From Candidatus Babelota bacterium (GTDB lineage: Bacteria; Dependentiae; Babeliae; Babeliales; JABCYS01): a DNA stretch of 11,182 bases. The number at the start of each line of letters is the position of its first letter. Position 1 is the first letter of the stretch. The DNA is taken from positions 1-11,182 of the forward strand of contig JABCYS010000020.1 in assembly GCA_013290085.1 (NCBI GenBank), in the 5' to 3' direction. Below are positions 1 through 6,112 of the stretch, piece after piece. The translations under genes and the position numbers were made by a program. The notes beneath the pieces were generated by a model. It saw only the letters and a list, made by a program, of their open reading frames with translations. It was not told the origin of the DNA and did not search any database.

Positions 1-1941
1 GTAAGTAATAATGAGGTGGTATGTGCATTAAGTGCTTTAGCCATACTTGCAACAATGGCAAAGGATCATGGTTATATAAAAGAAGGTAGCATCCTGTACC
101 GGTTGCTTGCGGGCAAGCCTAATTACTATGATGATAAAAAGCCAAATCGTAGAATGGTGTCGGTAAAAGTCGAGGGTGTGGTAGGTTCCGATCCATTTAT
201 TTTTCCTGAAAAATTAAGAATAGATGAAATAGGCCCACATCTTGAACGTTTAATGAATGATCCTTTAGTTCATAATGGTTATCGTGGGCTTGTGGAAAGC
301 TCTCCAGAGTTGCGGGCCTATTATATTGAACAGCATTTATGTTGGCTGGATAGCAACTATCGAGAAATTTTGCTAGGGCTTTTGGATACGCCTGGGTATG
401 GTTCTGCATATACGACAAAATTAAAAAATTCGATTGAACTTAGAAAAAAAATATATTCACAGTTTCCCAAAGATAAGAGGCATGATTTTCTAAGTATAGT
501 TCAGGAGATTGACGATAAGTTACGTTCTAGAGAAAGTGATAGAGTCCAAGCTCGTGCGCAGGCGGAAGCAGAAAAAAATGCTCGAGAATTAAAAGCTGCT
601 GAAGACAAAAAATTACGTGAGGCCCAAATAAATGCTACTAAGCGTTTAGAAGAACATAAAATTGAGCTTAAAAATTATGAAACATCTTTGAAGGATAAGG
701 TGCAAAAGTTGCATGAGAAGGGAGAGGATTCTTCTGACGTGCAGAAAAGGTTGCTGGCAATAGGAGAATTAACTTCAAAAGGCCCTGTTGGATTGCTTCT
801 GGCTCGTGAGCTTCCTCAAGAAGTTAAAGATCTTTTTAAAGAGGTGGGTACAGAGGTTGAAAGATTTGATTTTGGAAAAGGCAATATTGTTCAGCTGCAT
901 CTTCAACAAGAAGTCATTGACCAAGCAAAAGAGCTTCACAGGTTTTATTTTGATCAAAAGGAACTTTCTCGTAGTGAGCTAAAGCATGGCTTTACTAGGC
1001 TTTTAACTAGCGTTCTTAATTACGCATATGAAGGGGAATTAGTTAAGGCATTTAACCATATTGATGTCGCCAAGAAACTTTTTAATGCAGCGAAAAAACT
1101 TTTAGAGATAGATAAGGCTATTGTTGAAGGAGTTTTTAAGGGTGTTGAGAATTTAGTTTCTCCTATTCTTCATCCCATTCAAACATTGCAAGATATTCGC
1201 AATCTTTTATTTACTCTTAACAAAGTGTTAGTCGAGTTGGAAGAGCTTACTTGGCTAACTGAGGTAGGTTCTCCTTTGGCGCAGCAAAAGGCGAATGAAT
1301 TAGGCAACGAGCTTACGGCGATTCTTACTCATCTAAAAGGGCAAATGAGCGAAATGAAGCTCAATGATTGGGCGCGTGAAGGAGCAACGCTTGGCGTTGA
1401 ATTCCTCCTGCCAGCTCGTTTGACAAAAATAGCGAAGTCGCTTGGTAAAGTGGCGCAAGAAAGTGGCATTGCAGCTAAAATTAGTGAAATTCAGAAAAGT
1501 GAGCGGCTTAATAATTTAGTTGATGCGTTTATTCAAGAAGCTAAAACTGCCCAGGCTGGGTTTATAGAGATAGTAAGAGATCAAAAAATAGGCAGCATAG
1601 AGAAGATATTATCATATGAAGAAGTTGTAATTCGTTATGGTAAGCAATTTGAAGCCCTAGGCCTTCGGCCAACTAAGAAGTTTCTAAAGCATGTTTATAA
1701 TTCACATGTAAGAGGCGGGGAAAAAGCTATTCCTTTTGTAAAATCAATATTCAATCCCGGTGAAAACTACGCTGAACTTGCTTTAGATGCTTGGATAAAG
1801 GGAACTCAAATAGATGAATACAGGAAAGTATTCGATGTAGGAAGAATAATTGGTATTAATGTTGCTGGGCAAGAGACATCACGGGTGATCGTGGTTTTAA
1901 ATGAAACAAAAAATGGCTTTGTAACAGTATATCCAAAATAA
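1..1941 (+). CDS. Polymorphic toxin, C-terminal part, with putative BECR-fold RNase tip (5' partial)
   Basis: The frame is open from base 1 to the TAA at 1939-1941 (646 codons). A GTG at 16 is possible, but it sits in open frame without an obvious SD, so the gene most likely starts left of the window. Codons are numbered from base 1. Codons ~175-243 form a charged, Ala/Glu/Lys-rich coiled coil. Codons ~245-520 are mostly helical, ending in a Gly/Ala/Leu-rich amphipathic stretch of the kind that often precedes toxin tips. Codons ~525-646 look like a separate nuclease domain: HVYNSH (H564, H569), an AW-x-KG segment, then beta strands RVIVVLNE and the terminal VTVYPK. His residues followed by a late V-T-x-Y-P strand are typical of BECR ribonucleases (barnase, EndoU, colicin E5/D, RelE). 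No RHS, filamentous-haemagglutinin or Hint segment is visible. Tight coupling to an immunity-like gene supports the toxin call. The exact nuclease family is uncertain. Confidence 0.66.
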   Translation, partial: VSNNEVVCALSALAILATMAKDHGYIKEGSILYRLLAGKPNYYDDKKPNRRMVSVKVEGVVGSDPFIFPEKLRIDEIGPHLERLMNDPLVHNGYRGLVESSPELRAYYIEQHLCWLDSNYREILLGLLDTPGYGSAYTTKLKNSIELRKKIYSQFPKDKRHDFLSIVQEIDDKLRSRESDRVQARAQAEAEKNARELKAAEDKKLREAQINATKRLEEHKIELKNYETSLKDKVQKLHEKGEDSSDVQKRLLAIGELTSKGPVGLLLARELPQEVKDLFKEVGTEVERFDFGKGNIVQLHLQQEVIDQAKELHRFYFDQKELSRSELKHGFTRLLTSVLNYAYEGELVKAFNHIDVAKKLFNAAKKLLEIDKAIVEGVFKGVENLVSPILHPIQTLQDIRNLLFTLNKVLVELEELTWLTEVGSPLAQQKANELGNELTAILTHLKGQMSEMKLNDWAREGATLGVEFLLPARLTKIAKSLGKVAQESGIAAKISEIQKSERLNNLVDAFIQEAKTAQAGFIEIVRDQKIGSIEKILSYEEVVIRYGKQFEALGLRPTKKFLKHVYNSHVRGGEKAIPFVKSIFNPGENYAELALDAWIKGTQIDEYRKVFDVGRIIGINVAGQETSRVIVVLNETKNGFVTVYPK

Positions 1942-1947
1942 GGAGGT
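1940..1947 (+). promoter_or_regulatory. Strong Shine-Dalgarno joining toxin stop to first immunity gene
   Basis: The sequence AAGGAGGT starts inside the toxin stop codon and ends two bases before the ATG at 1950. It is the best SD in the window. It would favour efficient translation of the immunity-like protein straight after the toxin, as expected when the producer must be protected. Confidence 0.75.
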
Positions 1948-1949
1948 CT

Positions 1950-2255
1950 ATGGCTATAGTCTTAAACATTATAGATGAAGATGGAGAGGTTCAAAGTTGC
2001 ATAGGGCTTATAGAAGAGGAAGGCTTAAGATCTTTAGCAAAAATAGCGCGAGAAAAAGATCTGAAATGTTTACCCTTTATAGGTTATGGCGGCGATACGA
2101 TTTTTAATGCAAAACAATCACGGCAAATAAGAAAAGAGATAGAAATCCTGAGAAATTCAAGGCTTATAGATGAGAAAATATTAAATCTTATTGAAAAGGG
2201 CGCTGAAGAAGTAAGGATGGAAAATCTACTTTTTATGAAATTTGAGGGCGGGTAA
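1950..2255 (+). CDS. Putative immunity protein, copy 1 (101 aa)
   Basis: This small soluble acidic protein has no signal peptide or membrane segment. The visible core is IIDEDGEVQ near the N-terminus and GDTIFNAKQ at residues 48-56, followed by a helix rich in Glu, Ile and Lys. From memory, a GDT-x-FN-x-x-Q segment recurs in small hypothetical proteins of many bacteria; I cannot name a Pfam family. It begins 8 nt after the toxin stop behind a perfect SD, so it is the likeliest cognate antitoxin of the upstream RNase tip, acting by binding that domain in the cytoplasm. It is 67/101 identical, ungapped, to the next gene. The immunity role is inferred from position, size and duplication; it was not recognised by family. 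Confidence 0.68.
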   Translation: MAIVLNIIDEDGEVQSCIGLIEEEGLRSLAKIAREKDLKCLPFIGYGGDTIFNAKQSRQIRKEIEILRNSRLIDEKILNLIEKGAEEVRMENLLFMKFEGG

Positions 2256-2318
2256 TACCTTCAAAAAAATAAAATAAATTGTTTCATAGTCGGAGATAGG
2301 ATAAATACAGGGGTCTTT

Positions 2319-2624
2319 ATGGCGATAGCTTTACGTATTATAGATGAAAATGGTGAAGTTCAAAAATATGTAGGACTCATAGAAGAAGAAGATCTACTGT
2401 ATTTAACAAAAATGGCGGAAGAAAAAGATTTGAAATGTTTGCCATTTGTTGACTATGTAGGCGATACCATCTTTAATGCAAAGCAATTAGAACAGGTAGA
2501 AAAAGAGATAGAAATTTTAAGACAGTCTGGGGACATAGCTGAGAAAATATTAAGCCCCATTGAACGGGGTGTCGAAGAAGTAGGAAAGAATGATTTGCTT
2601 TTTCTGAGATTTGAGGGTGAGTAA
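2319..2624 (+). CDS. Putative immunity protein, copy 2 (101 aa paralogue)
   Basis: This protein has the same length as the preceding one and aligns to it without gaps at 67 of 101 positions. The shared core includes KDLKCLPF and GDTIFNAKQ (residues 48-56), and differences cluster at surface-like positions such as 57-61, 69-74 and 89-92. Its SD, AGGGG at 2309-2313, lies 5 nt before the ATG and resembles a changed copy of the first gene's site. The 63-bp spacer before it holds no other gene. It probably arose by local tandem duplication and then diverged, either to neutralise a variant toxin tip or as a spare. The immunity role is inferred from context. Confidence 0.66.
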   Translation: MAIALRIIDENGEVQKYVGLIEEEDLLYLTKMAEEKDLKCLPFVDYVGDTIFNAKQLEQVEKEIEILRQSGDIAEKILSPIERGVEEVGKNDLLFLRFEGE

Positions 2625-2647
2625 CTTAATTTTAAGAGTAAAATAAT

Positions 2648-3313
2648 ATGTTTGCAAAAGCAGATAAAAGAAGACTTTATTGGCTGATAGATCAATTTTT
2701 AAATAAAAAAATTGATGCCCCAACGTTTTGTAATGAATATTATGATTGTTATGACTTGGAATTGGGTTTTGGTACCTTGAAGAATAATGAAGCAAGGGTA
2801 TTTTTCGATCTGAGTCAAGTGGTAAACAGGTTTTCTGAATTTGAAGAAGATCATCAAGGGCTCCCTGGCGGTTTTTTTACTGAAGAAGAATTAATGCAAA
2901 AGGTTATCGAGACAAAAAAATTGCTGCAGTTAGAATATTTAATAATGCAAAGAAAGAATTCATATTATGGTGTGAAAGATGCTTCAAATGATACAATGCT
3001 ATGGTTTTTAGTAGATTTTTTAACAGATGATGTTGGATATGATGGAGTGAGTAGCTGGAAAAATTGGTTAAAAAATCCTGATTATGACTCTACTGTCTCC
3101 AACGCTACACGAGTGAAAAAAGATGGGAATATTGTTCTTCTTTATGATGCCTCAGAAAAATTTACTGATTCTCATTTAACAATTAGTCAAGAGAATTTAT
3201 TAAATATATTGGATCAATGGGAAAAGGTTTATGCAGAACAACCTAACGAGATAGTCATCTATAAGGAAGCGGATGATTTTATTATAGAAGGTAAAAATAA
3301 AAATTGTGATTAA
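2648..3313 (+). CDS. Putative two-domain immunity fusion: colicin-D-immunity-like plus second immunity-like domain
   Basis: This 221-aa protein has no signal peptide. Residues ~8-92 run LIDQFLNKKIDAPTFCNEYY, then a Leu/Val helix with a run of acidic residues, then FFTEEELMQKVIE. This layout (a helix ending in a K-I-x-A-x-x-F turn, a central helix, and a terminal E-E-E-L helix) resembles the colicin D immunity family, which blocks a tRNA-cleaving BECR toxin. Residues ~96-217 form a different domain ending in an L-x-x-x-x-x-x-W helix and QPNEIVIYKEADDFIIEGK. That domain aligns with nearly the whole 122-aa protein at 3359. The gene therefore looks like two immunity genes joined in one frame. The SD is moderate (AAGAG at 2634-2638, 9 nt spacing), and it starts 23 bp after the previous stop. 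The fusion is visible in sequence; the domain names are my judgement. Confidence 0.62.
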   Translation: MFAKADKRRLYWLIDQFLNKKIDAPTFCNEYYDCYDLELGFGTLKNNEARVFFDLSQVVNRFSEFEEDHQGLPGGFFTEEELMQKVIETKKLLQLEYLIMQRKNSYYGVKDASNDTMLWFLVDFLTDDVGYDGVSSWKNWLKNPDYDSTVSNATRVKKDGNIVLLYDASEKFTDSHLTISQENLLNILDQWEKVYAEQPNEIVIYKEADDFIIEGKNKNCD

Positions 3314-3358
3314 TGAAGGCGCAGAAATTATTACCGCTCACTCTAATTCAATAAAAAT

Positions 3359-3727
3359 ATGGAATATATTAAATTGCAAAAAATAAATTCTTCTTATCAA
3401 GTTATAGAGAAGTCTAGTGATACTGTATTGGAGTTTTTAATAGATTATCTAATAGATATTGGGCAAAATAAATCCAACATCTGGCAAGATTGGTTAAATG
3501 ATCCTAAGAATGATACGGCAACCACTGATAGTAGTGATATTGAAAAAAATGAGAGGGTGCTTATATACGATATTTTTTCTGTTTCTTCAACCAGTCCTCA
3601 TATAAGCTTAGATCGTAAAAGATTGTCTCAGATAGTTATTAGTTGGTGGAATCTTTGCAAAGAACAACCTAATGAAATAATCATCACAAAAAATGGCGAT
3701 GATATTATTATAAAAGGTAAAAATTAA
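3359..3727 (+). CDS. Putative orphan immunity protein, single-domain paralogue of the preceding C-terminus (122 aa)
   Basis: The protein starts MEYIKLQ, which lines up with residues 96 onward (EYLIMQ) of the upstream fusion protein. It then matches through DTVLEFLIDYL, the W-x-x-WL-x-x-P segment, and the C-terminal EQPNEIIITKNGDDIIIKGK. It is soluble and acidic, with no signal peptide. No convincing SD precedes the ATG (the leader is almost all A and T), so translation may be weak or may depend on readthrough from the gene 45 bp upstream. The match to an upstream immunity-like domain and the position at the end of the array suggest a protective protein for a toxin not present here. Function is inferred from context only. 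Confidence 0.6.
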   Translation: MEYIKLQKINSSYQVIEKSSDTVLEFLIDYLIDIGQNKSNIWQDWLNDPKNDTATTDSSDIEKNERVLIYDIFSVSSTSPHISLDRKRLSQIVISWWNLCKEQPNEIIITKNGDDIIIKGKN

Positions 3728-3801
3728 TATTTTCCCCCAGGGAATCACAAATTTAGAAAAAATTTCACATATATTAACACCATAATCATCAGGAGTCGTT
3801 C

Positions 3802-4296
3802 ATGTTTCACATTAATCGTATAACCCTTATCTCATTGTTTATAGCTTCTATGAGCTGTGTTGATAGCCGAGCAGAGGATGATTTTGTAATAGATGCGGAT
3901 GAGATGGATGAGAAAACAATAGAAGCAATAGAAAAGCCTGATTTTACGCAAAAGCTATTTGATTCATTTAAAAAGCCATCAAAAAAAGAAGAATTTATTA
4001 GCTGGGCTCAACAATTTAAGGCAGTATTTCTAATGCATTATTTTATGAAAAGTTTTTCAGAGGCATCATTGCATGCTTATGGTAAGTATCCTGCACACAT
4101 GAAGTCTGATTATGTTACGAAGGCATTAAAACTATGCCCATTGCTTTTCGCCTGGATTTTATCAAGTAATGCACAAGAAAATATAGCAAGAGAGCATCGC
4201 ACAGAGCCTTCATCATCGGCAAATATTACCGCATGGGCAACGGCTCTTCTTGCGCCAAGTTTGACATTGGGGGCAATTAGATATTTCGGCATTTAA
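3802..4296 (+). CDS. Secreted or membrane protein of unknown function (164 aa)
   Basis: I do not recognise this family. Residues 1-24 look like a Sec signal peptide: a short basic start, a Leu/Ile/Ser core, and likely cleavage after SRA before EDDF. The mature part begins with a very acidic stretch (DADEMDEKTIEAIEK), then a Lys/Phe-rich helix and two hydrophobic segments at about residues 106-119 and 141-160. It could sit in the inner membrane or the outer envelope. The SD AGGAG (3791-3795) lies 6 nt before the ATG. It stands apart from the immunity array (74 bp upstream) and converges on the next gene with only 4 bp between stops. The first hydrophobic segment is short, so the number of membrane passes is unclear. 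Confidence 0.6.
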   Translation: MFHINRITLISLFIASMSCVDSRAEDDFVIDADEMDEKTIEAIEKPDFTQKLFDSFKKPSKKEEFISWAQQFKAVFLMHYFMKSFSEASLHAYGKYPAHMKSDYVTKALKLCPLLFAWILSSNAQENIAREHRTEPSSSANITAWATALLAPSLTLGAIRYFGI

Positions 4297-4300
4297 TTGG

Positions 4301-5176
4301 CTACCATTTAAATTTCCAAAATGGATAATCATTCATGAATTTTTTAATAAATGCTCTAATCTCTTGAGCATTTTTAAATTGTTTTCCAATTAATTTAAAA
4401 GTATCTGTGCCATTAAAAGGTAAATCTTTTAGTGGCACATTTCTTTTTTGGGCTTCAATACTCCTTAAAGCATGCCCTCGACAGCAACTTGCGAAACAGG
4501 TTGCTATGCCAGCTAGTATTATTGTCGTAAGCTCAAAAAGCTCAAGACGCATATTGCCAATGACAAGCCTTATTACGTAGGCTCGTGATAGGTAGTTAAA
4601 CTTTGAAAATTTTTTAGCATCTGAATTCAAAATAGCATGAAGATATTGACCAATCCCTACTATTTCAGAAAATGGTAATGAAGTATTGCCATTTTTATTT
4701 TGTTTTTTATCGGTTAACTCTTGGATGTAAATTTCTAGACGAGCGATAGATTTTTTTATTTTTTCATAAATAAGAAAGGCGTTCTCATACTCTTTGCGCG
4801 ACTTAGAGGAAAGATAACTTTCCCAAAACTGAGCATCATCTTTTTTTTCTGCTAAAAATGCCTGTATAAGATCAAAAGGAGTGAGTTTTTTTGAGTTAAT
4901 AAGGATATAAGTGTCTTCGGCAAAACTCATCTCGGACTTTATATCTAAATCCCAAACTAATTCATTTAAAAGTGTTTCCAGTTTACGTTGGTTACGCCAG
5001 AAAATTTCGCAGGGCGTGTTTATATCAAAATCGTCGCCTCCTGACGACACGCCCAAATGATAGAGAAAATTTTTAAAGTCATAGATGGGGTGCCAGCATT
5101 GGCAATTTTGATACATTGAAAAGAATAGAAAAAGGCCTAGAAAATTTTTTCTCGTATTCATCTTTGTGCTCATCAT
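4301..5176 (-). CDS. Secreted or membrane-anchored protein of unknown function (291 aa)
   Basis: I do not recognise this family. The N-terminus has a basic stretch (KMNTRK) followed by a Leu/Phe-rich core to about residue 27 (CQC), consistent with a Sec signal peptide or anchor. The middle (residues ~60-160) is charged and probably helical, with a Lys/Glu-rich segment near residues 125-155. A single clear membrane segment lies at about residues 214-233 (FELTTIILAGIATCFASCC). The C-terminal tail is basic and aromatic, ending PFWKFKW. I chose the ATG at 5176; alternatives at 5173 and 5161 would shorten it slightly, and none has a strong SD. A good -10 element lies upstream at 5216-5221. Seven Cys residues suggest possible disulfides if exported. 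Confidence 0.6.
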   Translation of the reverse strand: MMSTKMNTRKNFLGLFLFFSMYQNCQCWHPIYDFKNFLYHLGVSSGGDDFDINTPCEIFWRNQRKLETLLNELVWDLDIKSEMSFAEDTYILINSKKLTPFDLIQAFLAEKKDDAQFWESYLSSKSRKEYENAFLIYEKIKKSIARLEIYIQELTDKKQNKNGNTSLPFSEIVGIGQYLHAILNSDAKKFSKFNYLSRAYVIRLVIGNMRLELFELTTIILAGIATCFASCCRGHALRSIEAQKRNVPLKDLPFNGTDTFKLIGKQFKNAQEIRAFIKKFMNDYPFWKFKW

Positions 5177-5215
5177 CGAATGCTCTTTTATGGCTGGTGT
5201 TAAAAAATGGTTGTT

Positions 5216-5221
5216 ATTATA
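5216..5221 (-). promoter_or_regulatory. -10 promoter element for the 291-aa gene
   Basis: Read on the minus strand the hexamer is a perfect TATAAT, 40 nt upstream of the ATG at 5176. The best-placed -35 (TTAGTC at 5239-5244, 17-nt spacer) is poor, so the promoter may be weak or need an activator. Confidence 0.4.
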
Positions 5222-5263
5222 ACTTTTTTAAATAATTAGACTAATTCTAAGCCAGTTGAAAAG

Positions 5264-5291
5264 TTGCATAATTTTTTACGGTCCTTAAAAT
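5264..5291 (+). promoter_or_regulatory. Sigma-70-like promoter for the 202-aa gene
   Basis: TTGCAT (5264-5269) and TAAAAT (5286-5291) are separated by 16 nt. Transcription would begin near 5298, inside the loop of the adjacent palindrome, giving a leader of roughly 85 nt. The call rests on consensus match only. Confidence 0.35.
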
Positions 5292-5312
5292 CATGAAACC
5301 TCCTTCATGATT
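5289..5312. repeat. Perfect 9-bp inverted repeat with ACCTCC loop
   Basis: AATCATGAA and TTCATGATT flank a 6-base spacer, ACCTCC. The left arm overlaps the putative plus-strand -10 element and the spacer covers the expected start point, so it could be an operator. On the minus strand the spacer reads GGAGGT, a perfect SD followed by an ATG. Confidence 0.6.
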
Positions 5313-5339
5313 ACAAATAGTCACGAAGAGTAATATGTT

Positions 5340-5358
5340 TTTTGAATTTTTTTCAAAA
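5340..5358. repeat. AT-only hairpin before the 202-aa gene
   Basis: TTTTGAA and TTCAAAA pair around a run of five T, ending 18 nt before the SD of the next gene. The stem is short and weak. It could modulate the leader RNA, or be chance in AT-rich DNA. Confidence 0.3.
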
Positions 5359-5384
5359 TTTACTACAACTACTTCTGGAGTCAC

Positions 5385-5993
5385 ATGAACTTTAAGCCGC
5401 TATTCTTATTTTGCATTGTATCTTTGCATGCAGTTATGCGAGGTGAAAATTTTTATTCTATTGAACAAATAGTAATTAAAAGTGATCCTATGGCTCTGTT
5501 TGAAGCTTTAAGAGATACGAAGATACCCAAAAAGAAGTTACAATCACTCATGAACCTTTCTGAGGAAATTATTAAGCATCGACAAGAGGACATAAATAAC
5601 TTTTTTGCATTTTTGCAAGCATCGGCTATCCAGCCAGGTCTGACTCCTACATCACATTTTTCTTTGCCCGAAGAATATAAGGCCAAGTGCGGTTCTTTTG
5701 AAGGGGGCGTAGTCATTGGTGTGGTGGGAGTGATGGGAGCTGTATATGGTGCAATTGGAGCGGCAACATTTTTTGGTAGAGAAAGATTTATGTACGAATG
5801 GAAGGTATTAGCAGGCTTGGGAGCTATGGGTTTAGTGGCAATAGGTGGGTTTTTTCATGCGTATCGGTGCAAAAAGCTAGGGCTTAAACAGTATAATGTT
5901 GTTTGTAGAGACTATCTTGAAGATCAATATAAAGAGGCCCTTCAGGTCAAAGAGCTTATTGCTGAAAAATTAGATCAAGCTTTAGACGATTAA
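5385..5993 (+). CDS. Secreted protein with a glycine-rich double-membrane hairpin, unknown function (202 aa)
   Basis: I do not recognise this family. Residues 1-20 form a signal peptide (Phe/Leu core, cleavage near HAV or RGE). Residues ~25-80 are a charged helical region. Two Gly/Ala/Val-rich hydrophobic segments follow at about residues 107-130 and 141-160, with the loop between them containing FGRERFMYEWK. The C-terminal ~40 residues are a charged, probably helical tail. A closely spaced hydrophobic pair resembles the bilobed motif of chlamydial inclusion-membrane proteins, but the signal peptide and glycine content differ, so this is only an analogy. The SD is GGAG (5377-5380), 4 nt before the ATG. 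It is followed by a terminator-like hairpin and appears to be a single-gene unit. Confidence 0.62.
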   Translation: MNFKPLFLFCIVSLHAVMRGENFYSIEQIVIKSDPMALFEALRDTKIPKKKLQSLMNLSEEIIKHRQEDINNFFAFLQASAIQPGLTPTSHFSLPEEYKAKCGSFEGGVVIGVVGVMGAVYGAIGAATFFGRERFMYEWKVLAGLGAMGLVAIGGFFHAYRCKKLGLKQYNVVCRDYLEDQYKEALQVKELIAEKLDQALDD

Positions 5994-6018
5994 TCGCTTA
6001 GTAGAACCCTATTGAATC

Positions 6019-6060
6019 CAACGTGTTTGACCCGGCATCTGGCACGTTGCCTGGTTTTTT
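6019..6060 (+). terminator. Possible rho-independent terminator before yidC
   Basis: CAACGTG (6019-6025) pairs with CACGTTG (6043-6049), and a run of six T (6055-6060) follows 5 nt later. The loop is long (17 nt) and the T-run is not directly at the stem, so it is a suboptimal terminator for the 202-aa gene. Confidence 0.42.
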
Positions 6061-6112
6061 GTTATTCTTTGCCTACTTTCCATTCATTCCCCATTAATTT
6101 TTTAAGGTTCCC

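Larger units (their letters stand above)
1940..2624 (+). repeat. Tandem gene duplication, 369-bp period
   Basis: The genes at 1950 and 2319 are offset by 369 bp and remain alignable at DNA level over their coding regions, for example around the segment encoding GDTIFNAKQ. The similarity seems to include the ribosome-binding site: aggaggtct-ATGGC in one, aggggtcttt-ATGGC in the other. Copy boundaries outside the genes have decayed. Confidence 0.7.
5177..5384. other. Divergent intergenic control region (208 bp)
   Basis: This is the longest gene-free stretch of the window. It separates two divergent genes and is very AT-rich. It holds a minus-strand TATAAT, a plus-strand promoter-like pair, a 9-bp inverted repeat and a second AT-only hairpin, each listed separately. 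No tRNA or riboswitch-like fold was seen. Confidence 0.6.

Noticed and set aside
775..982. Overlapping plus- and minus-strand open frames inside the toxin gene
   Set aside because: They lie fully within a well-supported coding frame, lack SDs and have no recognisable protein character.
2453..2795. Minus-strand open frames opposite the immunity array
   Set aside because: They are low-complexity, AT-driven frames opposite duplicated genes and show no SD.
3300..3374. Remnant of a further immunity domain in the spacer between the fusion gene and the 122-aa gene
   Set aside because: The resemblance covers only about 15 residues in a shifted frame and is too weak to annotate as a pseudogene.
3729..3746. 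TTCCC...GGGAA mini-hairpin after the last immunity-like gene as a terminator
   Set aside because: The stem is only 5 bp with a 3-base loop, and no T-run follows it, so it does not meet even a loose terminator pattern.
3802..3858. Lipoprotein signal in the 164-aa protein (Cys after ASMS)
   Set aside because: The residues before the Cys do not fit the usual L-A/S-G/A-C lipobox, and a normal cleavage site after SRA explains the N-terminus better.
6027..6055. TTGACC as a -35 box of a yidC promoter
   Set aside because: No -10-like hexamer lies 16-18 nt downstream; the region fits better as part of a hairpin before a T-run.
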